DNA of 35,285 nt from an uncultured Emergencia sp. (GCA_937997955.1 CALLDR010000050.1:1-35285); one strand, 5' to 3'; positions 7,486-15,994 are shown, counted from the first letter of the stretch. Numbers and translations are program-made. The notes: generated by a model from the sequence alone, not told the origin.

Positions 7486-8068
7486 TTCCAACAAGCCCGG
7501 CGCGCGCAGGACAGACCCTGTCCAGCCAGACGCCGGCCGCAGGCCGTCTCCCGCAAAACGGGCCGCGGTCTCTGCCATACTGGCATGTCTGGCCCTGATC
7601 TTTTCCTATGTGGAGGCCGTTATCCCTTTCAGCGCCGGCATCCCCGGCGTCAAGCTGGGCATCGCCAACCTGGTCATTCTCATCGCCCTGTACGAGATGG
7701 GACCCCGTTACACTTTTGCCGTCAACGCCGTCCGTATCCTGGTAGCCGGACTCCTCTTCAACGGACTGTTCGGCGCCCTCTACTCCCTGGCGGGCGGCCT
7801 GCTCAGCTTTCTGGTCATGTGGGGCCTGAAGAAGACCGGCCTATTCAGCATGACCGGCGTCAGCATGGCGGGCGGGGTGGCCCACAACATGGGCCAGCTG
7901 CTGGTGGCAAGCGCCATCGTAGCCAATCTAAAGATGTTCCTCTACTTTCCGATTTTGATGTTCTCCGGCCTGGCCAGCGGCATCGCCATCGGCATCGTCA
8001 GCCAGATCATCTATCAGAGAGTACCAAAACAGCTATTTCATTCACATCAAGGAGGTCACCATGCGTGA
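7469..8068 (+). CDS. Gx transporter family membrane protein (Hpre_diP_synt_I; EetB-like)
   Basis: A 199-residue integral membrane protein with a basic, proline-rich N-terminal 30 residues and about five or six hydrophobic segments. GIPGVKLGIANLVILIALY and GGVAHNMGQLLVA are typical of the family long annotated as heptaprenyl diphosphate synthase component I, which resembles the substrate-binding subunits of ECF transporters. A role in isoprenoid synthesis is doubtful for this group; pairing with a NusG-domain-II protein and ApbE points to membrane redox or quinone/flavin-related transport. GGAGGAG lies 5 nt before the start, within the upstream gene, and the end overlaps the aminopeptidase gene by 8 bp, so all three genes are probably translated from one mRNA. 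Confidence 0.8.
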   Translation: MLSRSNSNKPGARRTDPVQPDAGRRPSPAKRAAVSAILACLALIFSYVEAVIPFSAGIPGVKLGIANLVILIALYEMGPRYTFAVNAVRILVAGLLFNGLFGALYSLAGGLLSFLVMWGLKKTGLFSMTGVSMAGGVAHNMGQLLVASAIVANLKMFLYFPILMFSGLASGIAIGIVSQIIYQRVPKQLFHSHQGGHHA

Positions 8069-9800
8069 ACAACTGACAAAGCTCCGCGCCCTTATGGCAG
8101 CCCGCCATATCGACGCGTATCTGATCCCTACCACCGATTTCCACGGCTCTGAATACGTCAACGACTACTTCAAGTGCCGCCGGTACGTCTCCGGCTTCAC
8201 CGGATCCGCCGGAACCCTTTTGGTCACCCCTGACGAAGCCTGGCTGTGGACCGACGGCCGCTACTTCCTCCAGGCCGCTGACCAGCTTGCGGGCACCGGC
8301 ATCGGCCTGATGAAGGAGAAGGAGCCCGGCGTGCCGACCATCGCCGAGTATCTGGCGTCCCTGGCCGGTCGGCCGGACGCCGCCTTCCGCCTGGGCTTTG
8401 ACGGCCGCGTGGTGGACTGCACAGCCGGAGAGCGCTTTGCGGAGCTGTGTTCAGATATCGAATACGAACTGGATCTGGTCGGCGAGATCTGGGAGGACCG
8501 TCCTCAGATCCAGCCGTCGGAGATCTACGCCCTGCCCGAATCCGTCACCGGCGAAAGTGCCGCTTCCAAGCTGTTCCGCCTGCGGGAATACCTGAAAGAC
8601 AACGGGGCACAATGCCACCTGATGACCAGCCTGGAGGAGATCGCGTGGCTGTTCAATCTGAGAGGCAGCGACGTAGCGAACACCCCGGTGTTTTTCGCCT
8701 TTGCCCTGATCACCGGCCAGGAAGCCAGGCTCTACGTCATGGACCGCCATCTGCCGCCTGCGGACGGCGTCACCGTCCTGCCGTATCTGCAGATCTTTGA
8801 GGATATCAAAACCCTGGACGCGGAGACCATACTGCTGGATCAGGAAGTGGTCAGCTACGCCCTGATCAAAAGCCTGCCGAAGAAAACGCGGATCATCAGC
8901 GGCAGAAACCCGGTATCTCTGATGAAGGCCCTGAAAAATCCAGCGGAGATCGCGGCCACGAGACGGGCCCACGTCAAAGACGGCGCGGCCATGGTCAGAT
9001 TCCTCTGCTGGCTGAAGCAAAGCGTCGGCGCTGTGGATCTGACGGAGGTTTCTGCCGCCGACTATCTGGAACGCTGCCGCCGCGCCCAGGAAGGGTGCTT
9101 CGACCTGAGCTTTCCGACCATCGCCGGCTACGGGCCAAACGGCGCCATCGTCCACTACGACCCGATGCTCAGCGGCGGCAGCCCTTTAAAGGCGGAAGGC
9201 CTGCTGCTGGTAGACTCCGGCGGCCAGTATACAGACGGCACCACCGATATCACCAGGACCATCGCTCTGGGTCCTCTTACAGAGGAGATGAAGCGGCACT
9301 ATACCCTGGTGCTGCGCAGCCATATCGCTCTGGCCCGCGCGGTCTTCCCTGCCGGCACCACCGGCGCGGAGCTGGACAGAATCGCCAGAAAGCCGCTCCG
9401 CGACCAGGGGCTGGACTTCAACCACGGCACCGGCCATGGCGTAGGCCATATCCTCAGCGTCCACGAGGGACCCCAGCGGATCGCTGAAACAGGCACTGCC
9501 TGCCCGTTCTATCCCGGCATGATCACCAGCAACGAGCCCGGCGTGTACATCGAGGGCAGCCACGGCATCCGCCTGGAAAACGAGATATTATGTGTGGAAA
9601 AAGAAAACGGAAGCTATGGCTTTGAGACCATCACCCTGTGTCCCTTTGATCGTGAGGCCATTCTGCCGGAGCTGATGACCGACGAAGAGCTTTCCTGGCT
9701 CAACTATTATCATGGACAGGTCAGGGAGATCCTGCTGCCGCTGGTCGATGAGGAGACAGGCCGCTGGCTGACCGAAGCGACAACAGAGATCAGAAAATAA
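8061..9800 (+). CDS. pepP: Xaa-Pro aminopeptidase (M24B, aminopeptidase P family)
   Basis: It releases an N-terminal residue preceding proline from peptides. The 579-residue length fits the three-domain form (two creatinase-like N-terminal domains and a pita-bread catalytic domain), longer than the roughly 440-residue E. coli PepP. Metal-binding residues are visible in the C-terminal domain: the aspartates of VDSGGQYTDGTTDITRT, His in GTGHGVGHILSVHEGP, Glu in SNEPGVYIEG and Glu in ENEILCVE. There is no signal peptide, so it acts in the cytoplasm. AAGGAGG lies 5 nt upstream of the ATG; the start overlaps the preceding membrane-protein gene. Its link to the electron-transfer-like genes ahead of it is only positional. 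A strong terminator follows. Confidence 0.95.
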   Translation: MREQLTKLRALMAARHIDAYLIPTTDFHGSEYVNDYFKCRRYVSGFTGSAGTLLVTPDEAWLWTDGRYFLQAADQLAGTGIGLMKEKEPGVPTIAEYLASLAGRPDAAFRLGFDGRVVDCTAGERFAELCSDIEYELDLVGEIWEDRPQIQPSEIYALPESVTGESAASKLFRLREYLKDNGAQCHLMTSLEEIAWLFNLRGSDVANTPVFFAFALITGQEARLYVMDRHLPPADGVTVLPYLQIFEDIKTLDAETILLDQEVVSYALIKSLPKKTRIISGRNPVSLMKALKNPAEIAATRRAHVKDGAAMVRFLCWLKQSVGAVDLTEVSAADYLERCRRAQEGCFDLSFPTIAGYGPNGAIVHYDPMLSGGSPLKAEGLLLVDSGGQYTDGTTDITRTIALGPLTEEMKRHYTLVLRSHIALARAVFPAGTTGAELDRIARKPLRDQGLDFNHGTGHGVGHILSVHEGPQRIAETGTACPFYPGMITSNEPGVYIEGSHGIRLENEILCVEKENGSYGFETITLCPFDREAILPELMTDEELSWLNYYHGQVREILLPLVDEETGRWLTEATTEIRK

Positions 9801-9829
9801 ACAATAGCACCATTTTCGTTTTCAAAGAA

Positions 9830-9885
9830 AAAGAGTTTCGTATTTTAGGCAGCAGCGCCGTCAGATACGAAACTCTTTCTTTTCT
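9830..9885. terminator. Bidirectional intrinsic terminator between pepP and sdaA
   Basis: A perfect 14-bp inverted repeat (9830-9843 AAAGAGTTTCGTAT and 9865-9878) with a 21-nt loop is followed by CTTTTCT on the plus strand and by TTTTTCTTT-like bases on the minus strand. It ends both converging transcription units. Confidence 0.88.
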
Positions 9886-11089
9886 ATTCAAAATAGGTCT
9901 TGGCCAGGCCGCCTTCGCTGGTCTCTCTGTACTTGCTGAACAGGTCGCAGCCGGTTTCGTACATGGTCTTGATGACCATATCGAAGGATATCTTTCTCGT
10001 ATGGGTCAGAAAGTTGGCCAGGCTCAAAGCGTTGATGGCCCGCATGGCGGCAACGGCGTTGCGCTCGATACACGGGATCTGGACCAGACCGCTGATTGGA
10101 TCGCAGGTCAGTCCCAGATGATGCTCCATAGCCACCTCGGCCGCGTATTCGATCTGGTCGATTTCCATGCCGAACAGCTCCGCCAGGCCGGCCGCCGCCA
10201 TAGAGCAGGCGCTTCCCACCTCTGCCTGACAGCCGCACTCCGCGCCGCTGATCGACGCGTTGGTCTTGATCAGATTTCCGATGAGACCGGCGGTGGCCAG
10301 CGCGTCTATGATCTGCTCATCGGAAAAGTGGCGGTTTTTCTGCATGTAATACAGGGTAGCCGGCACTACGCCGCTGGCTCCGCAGGTGGGCGCTGTGACG
10401 ATGATGCCGCCGTCGGCGTTTTCTTCGCTGACCGCGTAGGCAAAGGAGCATACCAGCCGGTTTTCCCGCGTCTGGGGCGTCTCATCGATGTGGTTCTGCT
10501 TGTATAAAAATCTGGCTTTTCTCTGGACCTGCAGGCCGCCCTGCAGAATCCCCTCAGCTTCCAGTCCCTTCTTGATCGTATCCTTCATCTGCTGCCATAC
10601 CTTTGACAGATAATCTTTGATCTCTTCGCCTTCTGCCTCGTAAACGTACTCGCACAGCCGCAGCCCTTTCTCCTCGCAGTAAGCATGGATCTCCGCAAAA
10701 GATGACAGCCGGTAGACGTCCTGAGGCTCCTCCGCCGGACGCCCTTTGACGGCGATTCTGCCGCCGCCTACGCTGTAGACCTCCATGGACGCGGTCGCCG
10801 CGCCTGACTCATCAAAGGCCTCAAAGACCATGGTATTGGGGTGGGGCAGCTCCTCCTCCGGCCTGTCGCTGAACACGATGCTGCAGATATCGTGTCCCAG
10901 CACGTCTAAGATGGCCGTGTCAGTCATGTGGCCGACGCCGGTCTTGGACAGGGAGCCGTACAGGGTGGCCTGAAACCGGGCCGCTTCCGGGTTTTCTCTG
11001 AGGAAAAGCTCCGCCGCCCGGGTCGGGGCGATGGTGTGGGAGCTGGACGGCCCCCGGCCGATTCTATATAACTCTGTCAGTGATTCCAT
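9884..11089 (-). CDS. sdaA: L-serine ammonia-lyase, iron-sulfur-dependent, single chain
   Basis: It deaminates L-serine to pyruvate and ammonia with an oxygen-sensitive [4Fe-4S] cluster. The 401-residue chain carries the beta domain first (LYRIGRGPSSSHTIAPTRAAELF, GVGHMTDTAILDVLG) and the alpha domain after about residue 165 (TAPTCGASGVVPATLYY, SGAECGCQAEVGSACSMAAAG). Cys287, Cys329 and Cys340 are spaced 42 and 11 apart, the same spacing as the cluster ligands of the Legionella enzyme. It is about 50 residues shorter than E. coli SdaA. ATG 11089 follows AAGGAG by 8 nt; the frame extends upstream but without a site. The pepT stop lies 13 bp upstream, so the two form an operon linking tripeptide hydrolysis to serine fermentation. 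Confidence 0.95.
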   Translation of the reverse strand: MESLTELYRIGRGPSSSHTIAPTRAAELFLRENPEAARFQATLYGSLSKTGVGHMTDTAILDVLGHDICSIVFSDRPEEELPHPNTMVFEAFDESGAATASMEVYSVGGGRIAVKGRPAEEPQDVYRLSSFAEIHAYCEEKGLRLCEYVYEAEGEEIKDYLSKVWQQMKDTIKKGLEAEGILQGGLQVQRKARFLYKQNHIDETPQTRENRLVCSFAYAVSEENADGGIIVTAPTCGASGVVPATLYYMQKNRHFSDEQIIDALATAGLIGNLIKTNASISGAECGCQAEVGSACSMAAAGLAELFGMEIDQIEYAAEVAMEHHLGLTCDPISGLVQIPCIERNAVAAMRAINALSLANFLTHTRKISFDMVIKTMYETGCDLFSKYRETSEGGLAKTYFE

Positions 11090-11102
11090 TTCGCAAACTC
11101 CT

Positions 11103-12326
11103 TCACGCTTTAAATTCTGCATACTTGCCGATGATCCTGATGATGGTCTCGGCGCATTGATCCATGTGGTCGATGTTGGCGGTCTCCATGACGGAATGGT
11201 GGTTCCAGGTTCCGGTTCCCAGATTCGGGCACGGCACGCCCTTGAAGGACAGCTGTGAGCCGTCGGTGCCGCCGCGGATGGCAGGCACGTTGGCCGCGCC
11301 GCCGCATTCGGCGATGGCCTCCTTCGCGAACTCGATCAGGTGCATGTGGGGCCGGACCATCTCCGCCATGTTGCGATAGCCGTCTTTGATCTGGACGCCG
11401 ACAGTACCCGCGCCGTATCTGGCGTTGAGCAGGTCCGCCGCTCTTCTGACTGTTTCTTTCCGCGCCGCGAATTTATCAAAGTCGTGCTCTCTGATAATGT
11501 AGCGCATCTGACAGCGGCCGCAGTCGCCTTCTATGCTGATCAAATGATAAAAGCCTTCATAGTTTTCCGTGTGTTCCGGCCGCTCCCACGGCGGCAGCAG
11601 TCCGTCCAGTTCCATGGCGATGAGAGACGCATTCTTCATCTTGTCCTTGGCCTCGCCGGGGTGGGTGCTGACGCCTTTGATGTCGATGACCGCGGAGGCG
11701 GCGTTGAAGTTTTCATATTCGATGTCTCCGAAGTCAGCGCCGTCTACGGTGTACGCGAACTGGGCGCCGAAGGCTTCCACATCAAAATTGTCCTGACTGG
11801 TGCCGATCTCCTCGTCCGGGGTAAAGGAAAAAGCTACTTTTCCGTGTTTGAACTCCGGATGCAGGGTCATGTATTCCAGCGCCGTGACGATCTCAGCCAC
11901 ACCGGCCTTGTCATCGCCGCCCAGCAAAGTGGTTCCGTCGGTGACGATGAGGCTGCAGCCCTGGGCCCTTTTCAGATTGGCGTCCTCGTCAGGATCCAGC
12001 ACAACCCCTGACGCCAGCCGGATCACGCCGCCGTCGTAGTTCTCGATAATTCTCGGCTGAGTCTTCGGCGACGGGTGGGCGTCCGAAGTATCCACGTGGG
12101 CGATGAAGCCGATCACCGGCCCTTCCTGCTCTGTATTGGACGGCACGCTGCCGTAGACATAGCCCTTGTCGTCCATATGAACGTCCTCGATACCGAGGCC
12201 TCTGATCTCATCTACCAGGGCCTGTCCCAAGACCTTCTGGCCTGGCGTGCTGGGCACGGTCCCGCTGTTTTCATCGGACATGGTATCGAACATGACGTAC
12301 TTTAAAAATCTTTCAAACGGTCTCAT
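11103..12326 (-). CDS. pepT: Peptidase T (tripeptide aminopeptidase)
   Basis: PepT is a dizinc M20B exopeptidase that removes the N-terminal residue of tripeptides in the cytoplasm. The 407-residue length is that of the family (E. coli 408). Visible motifs are GFIAHVDTSDA (His77, Asp79), LLGGDDKAGVAEIV (bridging Asp), SFTPDEEIG (catalytic Glu and zinc Glu) and near the end RGGTDGSQLSFKGVPCPNLGTG with the downstream His in WNHHSVMET. ATG 12326 is preceded by GGAGGG at 6 nt; the longer open frame begins inside the promoter region. It is the first gene of the pepT-sdaA unit. Confidence 0.96.
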   Translation of the reverse strand: MRPFERFLKYVMFDTMSDENSGTVPSTPGQKVLGQALVDEIRGLGIEDVHMDDKGYVYGSVPSNTEQEGPVIGFIAHVDTSDAHPSPKTQPRIIENYDGGVIRLASGVVLDPDEDANLKRAQGCSLIVTDGTTLLGGDDKAGVAEIVTALEYMTLHPEFKHGKVAFSFTPDEEIGTSQDNFDVEAFGAQFAYTVDGADFGDIEYENFNAASAVIDIKGVSTHPGEAKDKMKNASLIAMELDGLLPPWERPEHTENYEGFYHLISIEGDCGRCQMRYIIREHDFDKFAARKETVRRAADLLNARYGAGTVGVQIKDGYRNMAEMVRPHMHLIEFAKEAIAECGGAANVPAIRGGTDGSQLSFKGVPCPNLGTGTWNHHSVMETANIDHMDQCAETIIRIIGKYAEFKA

Positions 12327-12357
12327 TAAATTCCCTCCAAAGTTTAGCGCTGTATCT

Positions 12358-12386
12358 ATTCTATACGCCCGCTGAGAAAATGTCCA
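12358..12386 (-). promoter_or_regulatory. Promoter of pepT-sdaA
   Basis: Minus-strand TGGACA (12381-12386), 17 bp, TAGAAT (12358-12363), about 30 nt before the pepT start. Confidence 0.5.
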
Positions 12387-12399
12387 GCTTTTCATCAAA

Positions 12400-12857
12400 A
12401 TACGCGCCGCTTTGATGCGTCGGTCTTAACAGTAACGGGCTGCAGTCGAAATGCGGCGGCATTATGACCGAGGAGCTTCGATTTCAGGTCCTTGCAGTCA
12501 TTTTTGGCAGAACAGCAGGGGGTATATCAGGCCGCCGATCCGTCCAAGCAGAAACAAAATTATGTATATATGGTAATTCCTTTCTAATTTTCGCCGCTTG
12601 TCGCAGCTCCCGGAAAAAAACTCTCCTCATTTTCCACAGCGGATCCCACAAATTGCGATCAATCCACCGTTGTAATGATGGCCAGCCGGGATTCTCGTGA
12701 CCGCAAATAGCTCTTTTTTTGCGGCTGCAGTCATTTTTCTCCCAAACGGCCTGACGCATACCCCCCTCCCCTAGACATTTTCAGAGCAAAATTGGAAAAA
12801 CATGCGTCAAACAACAGCGGCAATAATCCGCCGGCCAGCTGCTGGCGGCTTTGCGCG
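12400..12857. other. Gene-poor intergenic stretch with small repeats
   Basis: This gap between pepT and the NSS transporter gene is more AT-rich than its flanks. It holds a 13-nt direct repeat TGCAGTCATTTTT at 12493-12505 and 12726-12738 and an inverted repeat CCGCAAA/TTTGCGG at 12701-12724. Only one open frame has a credible ribosome-binding site (listed separately). I see no RNA gene, transposase remnant or promoter for the transporter here. Confidence 0.4.
12484..12759 (-). CDS. Doubtful small basic, Trp-rich protein
   Basis: A 91-residue frame starts at an ATG with GGGGAGGGGG a few bases upstream, an unusually good site for a random frame. The product is strongly basic with six tryptophans (for example WPSLQRWIDR and NLWDPLWKM), has no signal peptide or membrane segment and matches nothing I recognise. 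Codon use is less GC-rich at third positions than in the neighbours, and the overlapping plus strand is also open for 78 codons, so it may be a chance frame or a remnant of a transferred gene. No promoter is clear. Confidence 0.22.
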   Translation of the reverse strand: MRQAVWEKNDCSRKKRAICGHENPGWPSLQRWIDRNLWDPLWKMRRVFFRELRQAAKIRKELPYIHNFVSAWTDRRPDIPPAVLPKMTART

Positions 12858-12904
12858 CAAAAAGCACGCCGGCCGCATCTCCTGACGCGGCAGATGCGGC
12901 CGGC
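12858..12904 (-). terminator. Terminator of the NSS transporter gene
   Basis: A perfect 13-bp GC-rich inverted repeat, GCCGGCCGCATCT (12868-12880) and its complement (12892-12904), has an 11-nt loop and is followed on the minus strand by GTGCTTTTTG. It starts 50 nt past the transporter stop. Confidence 0.85.
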
Positions 12905-12953
12905 GGGCACCCTTTGATGGAGCTTTTGTACGGTCAGTCAACGGCCAGAGACC

Positions 12954-14393
12954 TTAGAACCAGCCCAGGCCGAAGAAGGTGTTGATCTGGCCGATCAGGA
13001 TAAAGAACAGGAACAGCGGCGCAACCCATTTCAGGCAGAAGTCTACGAACGGCTTGCTCTTGTAGGCGCTGCCCATGCGGATTTCGTCGTCGATATAGCC
13101 TTTGTGAATCCAGCCCAGCAGAATGGCCATGATCAGGCCGCCGATCGGCATCATGAAGCCTTCGCCGAACAGGTCAAAGAAGTCCAGCCAGCTGCTGAGG
13201 CCGAACGGCTCTGGAAGCGGGCCTGTTCCCAGCGCATCCAGGGAAACGATGATGGAGCCGATGGCGGATATGGCGATGATGCCCCAGCAGAGCTTTGTAC
13301 GGTTGGCCTTTTTGCCTTTGTCGATGGCCCGGTCCATGAGGGCGGACACGACGCCTTCCAGCAGACCGATGGAGGAAGTCAGGGCCGCGAAGAGAACCAG
13401 CAGGTAGAAGATGGTGCCGAAGAACGGCCCCGCGGTGCCCATGGAGTTGAATACAGTCTGCAGGGTCACGAACAGCATGCCCGGACCGGCTTCCGGCTCC
13501 ATGCCCGCGGCAAAGGTGGCCGGGATCGTAGCCATAGACGCCAGAACGGCTACCAGGCTGTCCATGGCCGGAACCAGCACGGCGTCCTTTTCCAGGTTCT
13601 CTTTTTTGTTCAGGTAGGAGCCGTAGACGATCATGCAGGATGATGCCAGTGACAGGGAGAAAAAGACCTGCCCGCCCGCGGAAGCCAGAATGGTGATCCA
13701 GCCTCCGTCTTTGAACACATCCAGATCCGGCTTGAACATGAATGCCAGTCCTTCGGCCGCCCCCGGCAGCGTACAGCTTCTGACCACGGTGACGGCCAGC
13801 AGGACGAACAGTCCCGGCATGGCCACGGTGCAGAATTTTTCGATGCCGCCGGACACGCCGCCTACGACGATGAGTACGGTGAGTATGATATAGATGGCGC
13901 TGAAGACCAGGGCCGGTACGCCGCTGTTGATAAAGGACGCGAAATAGGCCTCGCTCTCCGCTCCGTGGACGCCCCAGCCCGCGCCGAAGATGTCTCCGAT
14001 ATTGGCCAGCAGATACTTGAGTACGTAGCCGCCCAGGACGCAGTAAAAGGTCAGCAGAATGAACGGGGTCAGTGTCGCCAGCCAGCCGTTGAAGGCGAAC
14101 CGCTTATCCAGCCTGTCGTAAGAGCCGATGGCCGCTTTGCCGCTCTTTCTGCCGATGGCGAACTCTCCGATCAGACATGGATATCCGATGATCACCATCA
14201 TGATCAGGTAGAGGGCCAGAAAGGCGAAGCCTCCGCCGTTCCCCATCTTGTACGGGAATCCCCAGATGTTGCCCAGGCCCACGGCGGAGCCTACGGTCGC
14301 CATCAGGAATCCGAAGTTGCTCTTAAACTGTCCTTTGTCGTTTCCGCCGTCACCGGCTTCAACCTTTACAGCTAAGTTTTTTTGCGCTTCCAT
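12954..14393 (-). CDS. Sodium-dependent transporter, NSS/SNF family
   Basis: A 479-residue membrane protein of the LeuT-like neurotransmitter:sodium symporter family, which imports amino acids with Na+. The first membrane segment has the canonical GSAVGLGNIWGFPYKMGNGGG, with the unwound region that binds Na+ and substrate; ALTSSIGLLEGVVSALMDR matches the conserved TM8 region. About 11-12 hydrophobic segments are visible, the usual number for bacterial members. The substrate cannot be read from sequence; in an amino-acid fermenter serine, tryptophan or branched-chain amino acids are all possible. GGGAGG lies 7 nt before the ATG. It is monocistronic, with a terminator downstream and a tRNA gene upstream on the same strand. 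Confidence 0.93.
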   Translation of the reverse strand: MEAQKNLAVKVEAGDGGNDKGQFKSNFGFLMATVGSAVGLGNIWGFPYKMGNGGGFAFLALYLIMMVIIGYPCLIGEFAIGRKSGKAAIGSYDRLDKRFAFNGWLATLTPFILLTFYCVLGGYVLKYLLANIGDIFGAGWGVHGAESEAYFASFINSGVPALVFSAIYIILTVLIVVGGVSGGIEKFCTVAMPGLFVLLAVTVVRSCTLPGAAEGLAFMFKPDLDVFKDGGWITILASAGGQVFFSLSLASSCMIVYGSYLNKKENLEKDAVLVPAMDSLVAVLASMATIPATFAAGMEPEAGPGMLFVTLQTVFNSMGTAGPFFGTIFYLLVLFAALTSSIGLLEGVVSALMDRAIDKGKKANRTKLCWGIIAISAIGSIIVSLDALGTGPLPEPFGLSSWLDFFDLFGEGFMMPIGGLIMAILLGWIHKGYIDDEIRMGSAYKSKPFVDFCLKWVAPLFLFFILIGQINTFFGLGWF

Positions 14394-14688
14394 AATGTCA
14401 CCTCCCAGGAATTTTTTATGGAATAGATGTATTGCGTTACCATATAAAGATATGCGGAAGATTCGGCGGAAAACACCGGAGAGAGGCCGAATAAGACTGG
14501 AGTATTAGCGAAATTCGCATAATTCGGACTATAGGACAAACCTGTGCGCGCGGCTCCCCGCGCTCTGGGGGTTTTTGGAGCCGTTTGGAAGCTGCGCCTT
14601 AGACGGGCGGCAAAGGAAGGGTACTGGGAGCTTTCTCCGCCCCGCTGACGTCCTGTCCGCCGGAAATCGGTTAAACAGAGGTTAAAAC
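14394..14688. other. Unassigned 5' region of the NSS transporter gene
   Basis: About 295 bp with very GC-rich segments (around 14545-14660) able to form hairpins on either strand, for example around GCGCGCGGCTCCCCGCGC at 14547-14564. Near 14670-14687 there is a direct repeat GGTTAAA with an 11-bp period. The strings of glycine, lysine, T-box or ykkC riboswitches are absent on inspection. No confident promoter was found. Confidence 0.35.
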
Positions 14689-14735
14689 AAAAAATAAAAA
14701 AACTGCAAGGGTTTTCGTCCTCTGAAACCCTTGCA
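14689..14735 (-). terminator. Terminator of tRNA-Val
   Basis: An 11-bp perfect inverted repeat TGCAAGGGTTT (14704-14714) and AAACCCTTGCA (14725-14735) is followed on the minus strand by a run of TTTTTTTATTTTTT. It lies 12 nt past the encoded CCA end of the tRNA. Confidence 0.92.
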
Positions 14736-14747
14736 ATTTCAACGTGT

Positions 14748-14823
14748 TGGTGATTTGTGGCAGGCTCGAACTGCCGACCTCCTGGTTGTCACCCAGGTGC
14801 TCTCCCAGCTGAGCTAACAAATC
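14748..14823 (-). tRNA. tRNA-Val (anticodon GAC)
   Basis: On the minus strand a full cloverleaf is seen: acceptor GATTTGT pairing with ACAAATC, D arm GCTCAGCTGGGAGAGC, anticodon stem CCTGG/CCAGG with loop GTGACAA (U33 then GAC), T arm GGCAG-TTCGAGC-CTGCC, discriminator A and an encoded CCA (14748-14750). The total is 76 nt. GAC reads valine codons GUC/GUU. A strong terminator follows, and no other tRNA adjoins it. Confidence 0.95.
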
Positions 14824-14983
14824 ACGCCTCAGCTACTCAACCAGTATACCATATACAGCTTCGGTTAGGCAACACTAACCTTCCGCATTTTCCACTTTTT
14901 CTGCCGCGGCCCGGCGGAGGTTTGGCAATTCGTTTGGCATCTCAGCAAAAATCCCGCCTTTTTGCCAAACCGGCTCCGCGGCG

Positions 14984-15988
14984 CTACCGGCCCACGGCGA
15001 ACACCACGACGCCTGCGGCCAGGAGCGCGAAACCGATCCAGCCCTTCTTCGTCAGCTTCTCGTGGAGGAAGACGCGGGACAGTATGATGGAAATGACCAT
15101 TCCCATGCGGTAGATGGTCATGATGACGGCCGCTTTTCCCAGATACAGGGACTTGTACACCAGCACATGGCCGGCGCCGCTGGCGGCGGCCCCCAGCAAG
15201 ATGAACATCCACGTCTTCCCCGCGATGTCCTTCCAACTGGCGGTTTCCGTTTTCCCCGAGAGCTTCCTGCTCCCGGCAGGTTCCTCCGCCCTTTCTCCCG
15301 CGGAAGCTCTCTGCCGCTTCTCCCCGGAAGCCTTCCGGGTCCCAGCAGCTTCGTCCGCCTGGCGCCTTTTGTTCCTGGCAAAGAGGATCCCCCACAGGGT
15401 CAGCACCACGATGATGTAGCGGAAGGTGCTGGTCACGTTGGTGTCGATGGGCGCTCGGTCCGCTTTGACGATCACATAGGAGACCGAAGCGAACACCGCC
15501 GACAGGCCCGAAAACAGGATCCACCGCTGGTCGCTCTTTAAAATGTTCTTGTTCTTCAGGGCCGCCAGTTCTTCCCGGTTCATCATCAAAAGGGTTCCCG
15601 CGACGATCATGACCGTACCGATGATCATGAACAGCGTGATCTTCTCTTTGATGAAGACAGCGCACAGGACCATGGACACCACGATGGTCAGGCTCTGGAT
15701 CGCCAGAAACACGCTGACGCTGCCGCCGGCAAGGCCGAGAAAATAAAAGGCCCAAGAGACGGAAAGGATCACGCCGGAGGCCGCCACGGATACCCAGGTC
15801 CACAGCCCCATCTCCCCCGTCTGCCCGAAGCTGCCAGTAAACAGCGCTGTCACCGCGAAGGCCGCCAGAAGCACCGTATTGGTCACCGCTCCGGTCACAT
15901 AGGGGTCCGCGTCCTTGACGCCCAGTTTTGACAGGATCGTAGAAATCCCGATGAGCAGCGCCGCCAGCGCCGCGAGTAAAAGCCACAT
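14984..15988 (-). CDS. EamA/DMT-family transporter
   Basis: A 334-residue protein of the drug/metabolite transporter superfamily with about ten membrane segments in two five-helix halves, exporting an unknown metabolite. The first half (1-137) ends with the typical VFIKEKITLFMIIGTVMIVAG, the second (155-334) with SRVFLHEKLTKKGWIGFALLAAGVVV. Residues 205-255 form an unusually long charged loop, rich in Lys, Arg, Glu, Ala and Gly (for example KASGEKRQRASAGERAEEP), placed between membrane segments where relatives have a short turn. I chose the ATG at 15988, preceded by GAGAGGG, because it begins the first helix; an upstream in-frame start at 16036 would add a basic leader. The start region lies in a hairpin that could hide the ribosome-binding site. 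Confidence 0.85.
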   Translation of the reverse strand: MWLLLAALAALLIGISTILSKLGVKDADPYVTGAVTNTVLLAAFAVTALFTGSFGQTGEMGLWTWVSVAASGVILSVSWAFYFLGLAGGSVSVFLAIQSLTIVVSMVLCAVFIKEKITLFMIIGTVMIVAGTLLMMNREELAALKNKNILKSDQRWILFSGLSAVFASVSYVIVKADRAPIDTNVTSTFRYIIVVLTLWGILFARNKRRQADEAAGTRKASGEKRQRASAGERAEEPAGSRKLSGKTETASWKDIAGKTWMFILLGAAASGAGHVLVYKSLYLGKAAVIMTIYRMGMVISIILSRVFLHEKLTKKGWIGFALLAAGVVVFAVGR

Positions 15989-15994
15989 GAGAAA

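Noticed and set aside
14394..14688. Glycine, lysine or T-box riboswitch before the NSS transporter gene
   Set aside because: Consensus strings of these classes could not be found on the minus strand; only generic GC-rich hairpins are seen.
15118..15381. GC-rich quasi-repeats as a CRISPR or minisatellite
   Set aside because: Units are irregular and lie inside the coding frame of the EamA insert; there are no conserved repeat and unique spacer pairs.
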